A DNA stretch of 64,000 bases from contig NZ_JACCKX010000001.1 in assembly GCF_013423955.1 (NCBI RefSeq), positions 2,294,001-2,358,000 of the forward strand, given 5' to 3'. This DNA comes from Ottowia beijingensis (GTDB taxonomy: Bacteria; Pseudomonadota; Gammaproteobacteria; Burkholderiales; Burkholderiaceae_C). Under the pieces are notes generated by a model. The model was not told where the DNA came from and did no database searches. It saw only the letters and a program-made list of their open reading frames with translations. Position numbers and translations under genes: made by a program. Below, piece after piece: positions 28,973 through 37,217 of this stretch; position 1 is the stretch's first letter, and every line of letters starts with the position of its first letter.

Positions 28973-29896
28973 ATGGGCCAATTAGCACTCGCCGCCAAGA
29001 TCACGCACGTGCCGTCGCTTTACCTGAGCGAACTGCCGGGCGACCGCCAGGGCACGCGCCAGGACGCGATCGACGGCCACCACGAGATCGGCCGCCGCTG
29101 TCGCGAACTGGGCGTGGACACCATCGTTGTGTTCGACACGCACTGGCTGGTGAACGCCAACTACCACCTCAACTGCGCGCCGCATTGGGAGGGCGTGTAC
29201 ACCAGCAACGAGCTGCCGCACTTCATCAGCAACATGCCGTTCGCCTTCTCGGGCAACCCCGAACTGGGGCGCATCCTGGCCCAGGCGTGCAACGAGCAGG
29301 GCGTTGAAACGCTGGCGCATGACGCCACCACGCTGGCACCCGAATACGGCACGCTGGTGCCCATGCGCTACATGAACGAGGACCAGCACTTCAAGGTGGT
29401 GTCGGTGTCGGCCATGTGCACCAGCCATTACCTGAACGACAGTGCGCGCCTGGGCTGGGCGATGCGCGAGGCGGTGGAGAAGCATTACGACGGCACCGTG
29501 GCTTTCCTGGCCAGTGGCTCGCTGTCGCACCGCTTCGCGCAGAACGGGCTGGCGCCGGAGTTCGCGTTCAAGATCTGGAGTCCCTTCCTCGGCAAGCTGG
29601 ATGCCGAGGTGGTCGAGATGTGGAAGAACGGCGAGTGGGCGGACTTCTGCGCCATGCTGCCCGAGTACGCGGCCAAGGGCCACGGCGAGGGTTTCATGCA
29701 CGACACGGCGATGCTGCTGGGCGCGCTGGGCTGGTCGGCCTACGACGGCAAGGTGGAGGTGGTCACGCCGTACTTCGCCGCCTCGGGCACGGGGCAGATC
29801 AACGCCATCTTCCCGGTGACGAAGCAGGATGGTCATGCGGTGCCGCAGCCTGAAGCGTCGCGCGCGACGTCGTACAAGTCCTTCCCTCGTCTGTGA
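28973..29896 (+). CDS. hpaD: 3,4-dihydroxyphenylacetate 2,3-dioxygenase
   Basis: LigB-type extradiol dioxygenase, 307 residues, that opens the homoprotocatechuate ring. Conserved His-rich segments: AAKITHVPSLYLSELPG, IVVFDTHWLVNANYHLN and LPHFISNMPFAFSG, plus LAPEYGTLVPMRYMN and ASGSLSHRFAQNG. A divalent metal (iron or manganese) is expected. GGAGA ribosome site. Follows vapC by 28 bp; separated from hpaF by an inverted repeat. Confidence 0.93.
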   Translation: MGQLALAAKITHVPSLYLSELPGDRQGTRQDAIDGHHEIGRRCRELGVDTIVVFDTHWLVNANYHLNCAPHWEGVYTSNELPHFISNMPFAFSGNPELGRILAQACNEQGVETLAHDATTLAPEYGTLVPMRYMNEDQHFKVVSVSAMCTSHYLNDSARLGWAMREAVEKHYDGTVAFLASGSLSHRFAQNGLAPEFAFKIWSPFLGKLDAEVVEMWKNGEWADFCAMLPEYAAKGHGEGFMHDTAMLLGALGWSAYDGKVEVVTPYFAASGTGQINAIFPVTKQDGHAVPQPEASRATSYKSFPRL

Positions 29897-29897
29897 C

Positions 29898-29995
29898 TTC
29901 TCCCTCCCCGCTGGGGAGGGCGGGGTGGGGCCAGCCGCGTGCCGTACGCCAGCGCTGTCGGCCCCCATCCCCGCCTTCCCCAGCGGGGAAGGAGC
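29898..29995. repeat. Imperfect inverted repeat (CTCCCTCCCC family) between hpaD and hpaF
   Basis: Left arm TCCCTCCCCGCTGGGGAGGG with CGGGGTGGGG; right arm CCCCATCCCCGCC and TTCCCCAGCGGGGAAGGAG. A roughly 98-bp palindromic element, related to the block at 34060-34208. Confidence 0.7.
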
Positions 29996-30025
29996 AAACC
30001 TTGATCTGATCTCGCGCAAACGCTC

Positions 30026-30483
30026 ATGCCCCACTTGGTCATCCTCTACACCGGCAACCTCGATACCGTGGTCGACATGCCCGCGCTGTGCCGCGAGCTG
30101 GCCGACGCCATGCTCACGGTGCGCGACGAAGCCGGCGCGCAGGTCTTCCCCACCGGCGGCACGCGCGTGCTGGCCTACCCGACGCCGCACTTCGCCGTGG
30201 CCGATGGCGGCGCGGCGGGGCGCGCGGCGGGTGCGGGCAAGACCGGCGTGTCGACCAGCGACCCGGGTGAGTACGGTTTCATGTACCTGAACCTGCGCAT
30301 GGGCCGAGGACGCACGGCTGCTACAGAGCAGATAGCTGGTCGCGCACTGTTGGCGGCGACCAGGGCTCGATTGATGCCGTGATGGCGACCCGCCACATCG
30401 GCCTCACGATCCAGATCGACGAAGGCCCCGAGGTGTTCGACGCCAAGCACAGCACGCTACATCCCCTCTTCAAGAAGAACTGA
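30026..30483 (+). CDS. hpaF: 5-carboxymethyl-2-hydroxymuconate delta-isomerase, one frame break
   Basis: Small tautomerase-like isomerase acting between HpaE and HpaG. The catalytic N-terminal Pro follows Met1 (MPHLVILYTGNLDT), with FPTGGTRVLAYPTPHFAVADG, GFMYLNLRMGRGRT and the C-terminal HIGLTIQIDEGPEVFDAKHS. One base is missing near 30380, between RARLMP and VMATRHIGL. Repaired length about 152 residues. Ends 9 bp before hpaH. The insert around residues 62-75 (AAGRAAGAGKTGVSTSDPG) is longer than I expect for the family. Confidence 0.82.
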
Positions 30484-30492
30484 GTCAATGAC

Positions 30493-31308
30493 ATGCTGAC
30501 TTCCGAACAAATCGACCAACTCGCCGACGAACTGCACCAGAGCGAAACCACGCGCACGCCCGTCGAGCATTTCTCCAAGCGCTTTCCCGTCATGACCATC
30601 GAGGACGGCTACCGCATCAGCCGTGCGTGGGTCGCGCGGCAAATCGCCGAGGGCCGACAGGTGATCGGCCACAAGATCGGCCTGACCTCGCGCGCCATGC
30701 AGCAGGCCAGCCAGATCGACGAGCCAGACTACGGCACGCTGCTCGATTCGATGCTGTTCACCTGCCAACCGGGCGAGGTGCTGGAGATTCCGGCACAGCG
30801 CTTCATTGCCCCGCGTGTCGAGGTGGAGCTGGCCTTCATCCTCAACAAGGACCTGCAAGGCCCCGATGTCGACGTCGAGCAGGTGCTGGCCGCGACGGAG
30901 TACGTCACGCCCGCCATCGAGATCATCGACGCCCGCATCGAGCAGTTCGACCGCCACACCAAGGCGATGCGCAAGGTGTTCGACACCATCAGCGACAACG
31001 CGGCCAACGCCGGCATCGTGGTCGGGGCCGGCCGCGCCGACGCGCGCGCCATCGACCGGCCCTGGGTCGGCGCCATCCTGCGCCAGAACGGCGTCGTGGA
31101 AGAGACGGGCCTGGCCGCCGGCGTGCAGGGTGATCCGGCCATCGGCATCGCCTGGCTGGCCAACAAGCTGGCGCCCTGGGGCGAATCGCTGAAGGCCGGG
31201 CAGATCGTGCTGGCCGGCTCCTTCACCCGCCCCGTGGCGGCTAAAGTGGGCGACCTGTTCGAGGCGGACTACGGCCCGCTCGGCAAGATGGCATTCAAGT
31301 TCGTCTGA
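30493..31308 (+). CDS. hpaH: 2-oxo-hept-4-ene-1,7-dioate hydratase
   Basis: Hydratase/decarboxylase-fold enzyme (271 residues) that adds water to 2-oxohept-4-ene-1,7-dioate. Family segments: [46 protein letters not shown] with metal-binding acidic residues, [11 protein letters not shown], and [13 protein letters not shown]. Closely spaced between hpaF (9 bp) and hpaI (14 bp), consistent with one operon. Confidence 0.93.
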   Translation: MLTSEQIDQLADELHQSETTRTPVEHFSKRFPVMTIEDGYRISRAWVARQIAEGRQVIGHKIGLTSRAMQQASQIDEPDYGTLLDSMLFTCQPGEVLEIPAQRFIAPRVEVELAFILNKDLQGPDVDVEQVLAATEYVTPAIEIIDARIEQFDRHTKAMRKVFDTISDNAANAGIVVGAGRADARAIDRPWVGAILRQNGVVEETGLAAGVQGDPAIGIAWLANKLAPWGESLKAGQIVLAGSFTRPVAAKVGDLFEADYGPLGKMAFKFV

Positions 31309-31322
31309 GGAATACCAACAAC

Positions 31323-32153
31323 ATGCAGACCCCGCTGAACCCCTTCAAGCAAGCTCTTGAACAAGGCCGCGCCCAGATCGGCCTGTGGGTGGCGCTGGCC
31401 AGCCCCTACAGCACCGAGCTGATCGCCGGTGTCGGCTACGACTGGCTGCTGCTGGATGGCGAGCACGCCCCCAACGACGTGCGCAGCACGCTTACCCAGC
31501 TGCAGGCCGTGGCCAGCGCGCAGCAGGCCTTTGGCGACGGGCGCTCGCACCCCGTGGTGCGCGTGCCGCTGGGCACGGGCGAGGCGGGCACGGCGATCAT
31601 CAAGCAGTTTCTCGACATCGGCGCGCAGACGCTGCTGGTGCCGATGTTCGATACCGCCGAGCAGGCCGCCCAGGTGGCCGCCGCCGCGCGCTACGCGCCC
31701 ACCGGCGTGCGCGGCATGGGCAGCGCGCTGGCGCGGGCCTCGCGCTGGCAAGCGCACCCGCAATACGTGCACGAGGCCAACGACCGCGTGTGCGTGCTGG
31801 TGCAGGCCGAGACGGTGGAGGCGATGAAGAACCTGGACGCCATCGCCGCCACGCCTGGTGTGGATGGCGTATTCATCGGCCCGGCCGACCTGAGCGCCAG
31901 CATGGGCCACCCCGGCAACGCCGCGCACCCCGAGGTGCAGAAGGTCATTGAGGACGGCATCGCCCGCATCCTGAAAGCAGGCAAGGCACCGGGCATCCTG
32001 GCCACCAGCGAGCCGCAGGCACGCAAGTGGTTGGCGGCCGGTGCGCGCTTCGTCGCCGTGGGCGCCGACACCATGCTGCTGGACAGCGGCGCGCGCGCCC
32101 TGTTGGCGAAGTACAAGGATGGCGCAGGGGCGGCGGGGCCGTCGAGTTACTGA
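31323..32153 (+). CDS. hpaI: 4-hydroxy-2-oxoheptanedioate aldolase
   Basis: Class II (metal-dependent) HpcH/HpaI aldolase, 276 residues, splitting the final intermediate into pyruvate and succinate semialdehyde. Conserved: [31 protein letters not shown] with the catalytic His, [20 protein letters not shown], the metal-site Glu in [11 protein letters not shown] and [12 protein letters not shown] with its Asp. Last recognisable pathway gene of the hpa operon. A family A repeat begins just past its stop. Confidence 0.92.
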   Translation: MQTPLNPFKQALEQGRAQIGLWVALASPYSTELIAGVGYDWLLLDGEHAPNDVRSTLTQLQAVASAQQAFGDGRSHPVVRVPLGTGEAGTAIIKQFLDIGAQTLLVPMFDTAEQAAQVAAAARYAPTGVRGMGSALARASRWQAHPQYVHEANDRVCVLVQAETVEAMKNLDAIAATPGVDGVFIGPADLSASMGHPGNAAHPEVQKVIEDGIARILKAGKAPGILATSEPQARKWLAAGARFVAVGADTMLLDSGARALLAKYKDGAGAAGPSSY

Positions 32154-32157
32154 AACA

Positions 32158-32222
32158 GGTTTGGGGTCAAATCGGGCTCCAGCGCCCGTCTGACAAGCGC
32201 GAGCAGCTATTGAACAAGGAGC
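32158..32222. repeat. Family A repeat between hpaI and the aldolase II gene
   Basis: TTGGGGTCAAATCGGGCTCC, AGCGCCCGTCTGACAAGCGC and GAGCAGCTATTGAACAAGGA. One of the clearest full-length copies. It also provides AAGGA just upstream of the next ATG, so it may supply that gene's ribosome site. Confidence 0.85.
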
Positions 32223-32229
32223 AAACGGC

Positions 32230-33009
32230 ATGTTGCAAACCCGTCCAACCAGCACTGCAGCGCAGATGCACCCCGACGAACGCGCCGCGCGTGTCCAGCT
32301 CGCCGCCTGCTACCGCATCTTCGCGCTCCTCGGCTGGACGGAGATGATCTACAACCACATCACGCTGCGCCTGCCGGGCAGCGTGAGCGGGGAAGAGAAG
32401 CACTTCCTCATCAACCCCTTCGGCCTGCACTACAACGAGGTCACCGCCAGCAACCTGGTCAAGGTGAACCTGGCGGGCGACATCCTCGATGGCTCGCCGC
32501 ACCCGATCAACCCTGCCGGCTACGTGCTGCACAGCACCATCCACGGCGGCATCGATGGCGCGCACTGCGTGATGCACACGCACACGACGGCGGGCGTGGC
32601 GGTGGCTTCACTGGCCAGCGGCCTGTCGCAGAGCAACTTCTACAGCGCGCAGCTGCACGACATGGTGGCCACGCACGACTTCGAGGGCATCACCATCCAC
32701 GCCGAGGAAGGCCCGCGCGTGCTGGCCAGCATCGGCAACAAGCAGGCCGTGATCCTGCGCAACCACGGCCTGCTGAGCTGGGGCCAGACGCTGCCGCAGG
32801 CCTTTGCCGTGCTGTGGACGCTGCAGCGTGCCTGCGAGATTCAACTGGCCACGCAGAGCATGGGCGCGCCGCTGCCGGTGCCCGAGGCCATCGCCGCCAA
32901 GTGCACGCGCGATGCGCTGCAGTTCGACCCAAAGCACGGCGCTGGGCAGGATGTGTTCAACGCCTTGGTGCGGCAGATCGAGCGCATCGACGCAAGCTAT
33001 AAAAATTGA
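32230..33009 (+). CDS. Class II aldolase/adducin-domain protein
   Basis: A 259-residue zinc-dependent aldolase-like protein. Zinc-ligand histidines are seen in CVMHTHTTAGVAVA, and the family segments YNHITLRLPG, INPFGLHYNEVTASNLVKV and ILRNHGLLSWGQTL are present. These proteins act on sugar phosphates or related hydroxy-acids; the physiological substrate is unknown. Its last codons (SYKN and stop) come from a family A repeat, which also runs into the next gene. Possibly co-transcribed with hpaI, but not a known hpa step. Confidence 0.82.
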   Translation: MLQTRPTSTAAQMHPDERAARVQLAACYRIFALLGWTEMIYNHITLRLPGSVSGEEKHFLINPFGLHYNEVTASNLVKVNLAGDILDGSPHPINPAGYVLHSTIHGGIDGAHCVMHTHTTAGVAVASLASGLSQSNFYSAQLHDMVATHDFEGITIHAEEGPRVLASIGNKQAVILRNHGLLSWGQTLPQAFAVLWTLQRACEIQLATQSMGAPLPVPEAIAAKCTRDALQFDPKHGAGQDVFNALVRQIERIDASYKN

Positions 33010-33052
33010 AGCTGCTTGCGCAGAGCAGGCAAGCGCTGGAGGCCAAAATGAT
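32994..33052. repeat. Family A repeat at the aldolase II / ketopantoate reductase junction
   Basis: Minus strand reads TTTTGGCCTCCAGCGCTTGC, CTGCTCTGCGCAAGCAGCTT and CAATTTTTATAG. It encodes the end and stop codon of the upstream gene and abuts the downstream ATG at 33048. Confidence 0.8.
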
Positions 33053-34040
33053 ACAGAAAATCGCCATCTACGGCGCAGGCGCCATCGGCGGCTGGATGGG
33101 CGTCAGGCTGGCCGCCAGCGGCTGCGACGTGAGCGTGGTGGCGCGCGGCGACACGCTGGCGGCGGTGCGTGCGCACGGCCTGCGCCTGCGCGAAGGCGAG
33201 GCCGAGCGCGCGCAAGCCGTCACCGCCAGCGACAACACCGCCGCGCTCGGCGTGCAGGACCTGGTCATCGTCTCCGTCAAGGCGCCCGGCATGGCCGACG
33301 TGGCGCGGCGCATCCAGCCGTTGATCGGGCCCAACACCATCGTGCTGACCGCCATGAACGGCGTGCCCTGGTGGTTCCTGCAGGGCTTCGGCGGGCCGGT
33401 GGCCGGGCTCACGCTGCAGTCGGTCGATCCGGGCGGCGCCATCGCCCAGGCCATTCCGGCGCAGCACGTCATCGGCTGCGTGGTGCACGCCAGCTGCTCG
33501 GTTGATGCGCCGGGCGTCATCCGCCACCGTGCAGGCCAGGGCCTGATCGTGGGTGAGCCGGCCGGCGGTGAAACGCCGCGCGTGCGGGCGCTCGCCGAGC
33601 TGCTGACCAAGGCCAGCTTCGACGTCACGCTTTCGCCGCAGATCCAGAAGGACGTCTGGTACAAGCTGTGGGGCAACATGACCATCAACCCGGTCTGCGC
33701 CATGACCGGCGCCAGCGCCGACCGCGTGCTCGACGACGAACTGGTGCGAGGCTTCCTCAGCGCCGTGATGCTGGAGGCCCGCGAGATCGGCGCGCGCATC
33801 GGCATCCCCATCGCCGAGCAGCCCGAAGACCGCCACGCCGTCACGCGCAAGCTGGGCGCCATGCGCCCCTCGATGCTGCAGGACGTGGAAGCCGGCAAGC
33901 CGGTGGAGCTGGATGCGCTGGTCTCCTCGGTGCGCGAGCTGGGCCAGCTCACGCAGGTGCCCACGCCGTACACCGATGCGCTGCTGGGCCTGAGCCGGCT
34001 GCATGCGCGCGTGCGGGGTTTGTATCCTGCGGCGGCATGA
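33048..34040 (+). CDS. 2-dehydropantoate 2-reductase family (ApbA/PanE) oxidoreductase
   Basis: NAD(P)-dependent reductase, about 330 residues, with an N-terminal Rossmann motif (IAIYGAGAIGGWMGVRLA), VSVKAPGMADVA, TAMNGVPWWFL and the C-terminal ApbA domain with KDVWYKLWGNMTINPVCAMTG containing the catalytic Lys. The start was set at MIQKIAIYG; the in-frame ATG 42 bp earlier would add only repeat-encoded residues. It may be a true PanE or a paralogue acting on another alpha-keto acid, since several exist in Burkholderiales. Confidence 0.82.
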   Translation: MIQKIAIYGAGAIGGWMGVRLAASGCDVSVVARGDTLAAVRAHGLRLREGEAERAQAVTASDNTAALGVQDLVIVSVKAPGMADVARRIQPLIGPNTIVLTAMNGVPWWFLQGFGGPVAGLTLQSVDPGGAIAQAIPAQHVIGCVVHASCSVDAPGVIRHRAGQGLIVGEPAGGETPRVRALAELLTKASFDVTLSPQIQKDVWYKLWGNMTINPVCAMTGASADRVLDDELVRGFLSAVMLEAREIGARIGIPIAEQPEDRHAVTRKLGAMRPSMLQDVEAGKPVELDALVSSVRELGQLTQVPTPYTDALLGLSRLHARVRGLYPAAA

Positions 34041-34059
34041 CCGCATCACCTTGCCCGGC

Positions 34060-34208
34060 CTTGCTCCCTCTCCCGCCAGCGGGAGAGGGCGGGGTGAGGG
34101 CTGCTTCCCCCTCCGCTGGGGAGGGCCGGGTAGGGGCCCGGCGGCCGCACCGCCCCCACGCGGCCCGCCCTCACCCCAGCCCTCTCCCCAGAGGGGCGAG
34201 GGAGCAAG
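34060..34208. repeat. MITE-like imperfect inverted repeat (TTGCTCCCTC termini)
   Basis: Ends are TTGCTCCCTCTCCCGCCAGC and GCCCTCTCCC..GAGGGAGCAAG in opposite orientation, with GCGGGGTGAGGG and CCCTCACCCC subterminal arms. It fills most of the gap between panE-like and EamA genes. No coding content. Confidence 0.7.
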
Positions 34209-34247
34209 ACCCTTGGGGCGTGCGGTGCCGAGCGAGGGCGCCCGCCC

Positions 34248-35174
34248 ATGACCCCGCCCACCCGCGCCCTCAGCACCCTGGCCTTCCTCACGCTGCTGTT
34301 CATCGCCTTCGTGATGGGTGCCAACCACGTCGCCGCGCGCCTGGCCTTCAACCACGGCGTGGACGTGCCCACGGCCGTCACCTTCCGCAGCATCGCCACG
34401 GCGCTGGTGGTGGGCGCGCTGCTGGCGATCTACCGGGTACCGCTCACCCTCACGCCGCGTCAGCGCAAGGCCCTGCCGCTCATCGGCGTGCTGATCGCGG
34501 TACAAAGCCTGTGCCTGTATTCCGCCGTCGCGCGGCTGCCGGTGGCGCTGGCGCTGCTGGTGTTCAACAGCTTTCCGCTGATGACGGCGCTGTGGGCACG
34601 CCTGCTGTACCGCCACCAGCCTGAGCGCGCATTGCTCATCGCCATGCCGGTGATCCTGCTCGGCCTGGTGCTGGCGCTGGACGTGCTGGGCGCCGCTTCG
34701 GGTCTGGGCGCGGCCGGGCAGTGGCGCGAGATCGGCGCCGGCGTGGGCTATGCGCTGGCGGCCTCTGCCACCTTCGGGCTGGCGCTGGTGCTGACGCAGC
34801 ATGAGGCCGGCGGGCTGGATGGCCGCCTGCGCACCTTCGCCACCATGGCCATCGTCGGCCTGCTGGCCGGCGTGGCCGTGGCCTGGCGCGGCGGCTTCGC
34901 GCTGCCCACCGCCACGGCGGGCTGGTGGGGCCTGGCGCTGCTCACGCTGCTGTACGGCACCGGCATCACCATTTTGTTCACCGTGCTGCCGCGCCTGGGT
35001 GTGGTCGGCAACTCGGCGGTGATGAACGTCGAGCCGGTGTTCGCGCTGGTGCTGGCGTGGCTGATCCTCGGCCAAGCCATCGCGCCGGTGCAGGTGGCGG
35101 GGGCGTTTATCGTGGTGGGCGCCGTCATCTGGCTCGGGATGCGGAAAAATAGGGAACATCCCCTGAGCGCCTGA
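34248..35174 (+). CDS. EamA/DMT family transporter
   Basis: A 308-residue membrane protein with ten predicted helices in two EamA repeats (about residues 12-145 and 160-300). Typical features: VMGANHVAARLAFNHGVDVP, LALLVFNSFPLMTALWAR, and VMNVEPVFALVLAWLILGQ in the second repeat. Such proteins export amino acids or other metabolites; substrate is unknown. Preceded by a MITE-like repeat and followed by a family B repeat. Confidence 0.85.
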   Translation: MTPPTRALSTLAFLTLLFIAFVMGANHVAARLAFNHGVDVPTAVTFRSIATALVVGALLAIYRVPLTLTPRQRKALPLIGVLIAVQSLCLYSAVARLPVALALLVFNSFPLMTALWARLLYRHQPERALLIAMPVILLGLVLALDVLGAASGLGAAGQWREIGAGVGYALAASATFGLALVLTQHEAGGLDGRLRTFATMAIVGLLAGVAVAWRGGFALPTATAGWWGLALLTLLYGTGITILFTVLPRLGVVGNSAVMNVEPVFALVLAWLILGQAIAPVQVAGAFIVVGAVIWLGMRKNREHPLSA

Positions 35175-35280
35175 CGGCGCTTCCCCTTCTCTCGCTTCGC
35201 GGGAAGGGGGACACCGCCGGTCGCCGGGGAACCCCGGCTCGGGCGGTCGCTGGCATGGCCTGCTCCGCGGCCATTGGATG
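35172..35280. repeat. Family B repeat (GGAGCAGGCC type), copy 1
   Basis: CGGCGCTTCCCCTTCTCTCG, GGAAGGGGGACACCGCC and GGCATGGCCTGCTCCGCGG. It shares the TGGCCTGCTCCGCGGCC end with four other blocks between 40440 and 44600. Confidence 0.6.
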
Positions 35281-35333
35281 ATTGATCGAACTGGCGCCGC
35301 TACCATCCGCGCATCGCCCTCAGAAATTGCGCC

Positions 35334-36143
35334 ATGACCGACCCCACCCACGCACCCTCCGACGACGCTCGCAGCGACGAATTCGACGACGCCACCAGCG
35401 CCACGCTCGACGCGCTGGAAGACGTGCTCGACGTCGTGCGCGAGCGCCACCCCGACACGCCGCAGTGGGAGTTCTGCGAAGGCGTGCTCACCGCGCTGCT
35501 GTGCACGCGCCGCGCCATCGGCGAGGACGAATGGCTGCCCTTCATCTTCGGCCGCGACGGCGCCGACGTGTTCGCCAGCCCGGCCGAGCGCACGCAGTTC
35601 AGCATGGGCTGGCTGGAGCGCGAATCGCAGCTGCGCGCCGCGCTGAACGCCAAGGTCGATTCGCTGGAGGACGAGCGCGCCCTCAGCCCCGCCGTGATGG
35701 ACTGGCGCGGCCTGCTGGCCTGCCTGCCCGAAGCCGACCGCGCCGAGGCCACCCAGGGGCAAGACGGCCCGCCGCCAGCGCTGGCGCAGGTGTGGGCGGT
35801 TGGCTTTCTGGCGGCGGTCGATCACTGGGCCGACGACTGGGCGCCGCCGCGCGACAAGGAAATCGCCGACATGCTGGCCGACGCACTGGCCTGCATTGAG
35901 GACCTGACCGACGACGACACGGACACGCCGGTGTTGAACCTGTACGAGGACGACGGCCCGCCCAGCGTCAGCCAGGCCCGCTTCGACGCCTTCGGCGAGG
36001 CGCTGTGGGCCGTGTACGACCTGTACGACATCGCCAAGAGCCTGGGCCCGCGCGTGGCGCCGGCGCAGAGCAGCAAGGTGGGGCGCAACGATGCGTGTCC
36101 TTGCGGGAGCGGGAAGAAGTACAAGAAGTGTTGTGGGGCGTGA
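35334..36143 (+). CDS. UPF0149/YecA-like protein with C-terminal SEC-C zinc motif
   Basis: A 269-residue acidic protein. The UPF0149-type region includes [27 protein letters not shown] and [18 protein letters not shown]; the last 21 residues are a SEC-C motif ([18 protein letters not shown]). SEC-C is the zinc-binding ribosome/SecB-contact tail first seen in SecA. In YecA proteins the tail binds metal, and the protein is thought to contact ribosomes. Exact function unknown. Confidence 0.82.
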   Translation: MTDPTHAPSDDARSDEFDDATSATLDALEDVLDVVRERHPDTPQWEFCEGVLTALLCTRRAIGEDEWLPFIFGRDGADVFASPAERTQFSMGWLERESQLRAALNAKVDSLEDERALSPAVMDWRGLLACLPEADRAEATQGQDGPPPALAQVWAVGFLAAVDHWADDWAPPRDKEIADMLADALACIEDLTDDDTDTPVLNLYEDDGPPSVSQARFDAFGEALWAVYDLYDIAKSLGPRVAPAQSSKVGRNDACPCGSGKKYKKCCGA

Positions 36144-36226
36144 GGCTCAGGCCGCTAGGAAGCCTGCGCACCGCGCTCAACATCCCGCCTAAATGACTCG
36201 ACAAACAACGACCAGACTTTTATGTC

Positions 36227-37147
36227 ATGACTAAGCGACTCACGCCAGCAGCAGTTCCCGCGCTCAAGGAAGCATTGTGCGCGGTCTATTGGTACAAGGC
36301 TGACCTGAAGAGCTTTCTCCAGCAGTGTCTTTCGAATCCGTCAGTCCTCGCTACGCTGAACTGGGACAGCTACAAGAGGCAAGTGGTATCCGACTTGGTT
36401 GACTACCTCGTCCGAGACCAAGACAAGCACCTCGGGGATTTGACTCGTCTTTGCAATGAAGTTTGCAGTATCACTACGTTTGAGCATTTGCAGCAACTCG
36501 ATGGAGGCGCTCAGAAGGCTGAACGCGCACGGATAGCGGTTACTCAACTCAAGGCTTTGGTAACACCCCACCAAGAAGCTCGCAAAGAGGCTGATGAGCT
36601 TGCTGATCGGCAGCGTCGTGCTGCAGAGAAGCTGCGAACGAATGCGGCGGTCAGACAAAGATTGGAGGACATCAAGAATCGGTACATGGCACTCGTAATG
36701 TCCTGGAATATGCAGAGTCGGGGGTTCGAGCTGGAGCGCGTCATGTACGACTTGTTCGAGCTGTTTGATCTCGATCCCAAGGCCTCGTTTCGCAACACTG
36801 GTGAGCAGATTGATGGCGCCTTCTCTTTCGATGGTACCGACTACCTTTTTGAGGCCAAGTGGCAACAGGAACTGGTCAACGCTGCTGCACTGGACTCGTT
36901 TTCTGGCAAGGTTCGTCGGAAGCTCGAAAACACACTTGGCGTCTTTCTGTCGATCAATGGCTTTTCTCCGGACGGGGTAGCTGCTCACGCCGCTGGAGGT
37001 GCCGTCGTTTTGCTCATGGATGGTGCGGACCTTATGGCCGTCTTTAAGGAACGCATTGACTTCGTAAGCCTTCTGCTTAGGAAGAAGCGGTATGCCGCTC
37101 AAACGGGACACATCTACTTGCCCTTTCATCAGATCGCAGCGTCGTAA
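36227..37147 (+). CDS. Stand-alone PD-(D/E)XK (Mrr-like) restriction-endonuclease-type protein
   Basis: A 306-residue protein with base composition clearly below its neighbours (about half G+C by eye) and different codon use, suggesting recent transfer. The C-terminal half carries a PD-(D/E)XK nuclease core: Glu in RGFELERVMYDLFELF (~168-170), Asp196 in EQIDGAFSFD, and Glu209-x-Lys211 in YLFEAKWQQE, followed by the hydrophobic strand GVFLSINGFS. The N-terminal ~110 residues (ALCAVYWYKADLKSFLQQCL) look like an adaptor or effector-associated domain, then a charged coiled coil (~115-150). No methylase or helicase neighbour. Confidence 0.7.
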   Translation: MTKRLTPAAVPALKEALCAVYWYKADLKSFLQQCLSNPSVLATLNWDSYKRQVVSDLVDYLVRDQDKHLGDLTRLCNEVCSITTFEHLQQLDGGAQKAERARIAVTQLKALVTPHQEARKEADELADRQRRAAEKLRTNAAVRQRLEDIKNRYMALVMSWNMQSRGFELERVMYDLFELFDLDPKASFRNTGEQIDGAFSFDGTDYLFEAKWQQELVNAAALDSFSGKVRRKLENTLGVFLSINGFSPDGVAAHAAGGAVVLLMDGADLMAVFKERIDFVSLLLRKKRYAAQTGHIYLPFHQIAAS

Positions 37148-37217
37148 AAGGGAATGGCTTCTATTGCTTCAGTATTTGTAGTGTTCCGCGAGAATTGGAA
37201 TCTAGGGAAAGTCTGAT

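Noticed and set aside
30300..30375. A family A copy inside hpaF (GATAGCTGGTCGCGC)
   Set aside because: The similarity is weak, and the encoded residues fit a normal HpaF, so chance resemblance is more likely.
24648..32153. A mobile catabolic island carrying the hpa genes
   Set aside because: Apart from vapBC, composition and codon use match the surroundings, and no integrase or flanking tRNA is visible.
32997..35825. A 942-codon minus-strand open frame opposite the panE-like, EamA and SEC-C genes
   Set aside because: It spans three well-supported genes and intergenic repeats on the other strand, and has shadow-type low-complexity composition.
36227..37147. A type II or type IV restriction-modification locus
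   Set aside because: Only the nuclease-like gene is present; no methylase, specificity subunit, helicase or McrB-like GTPase flanks it.
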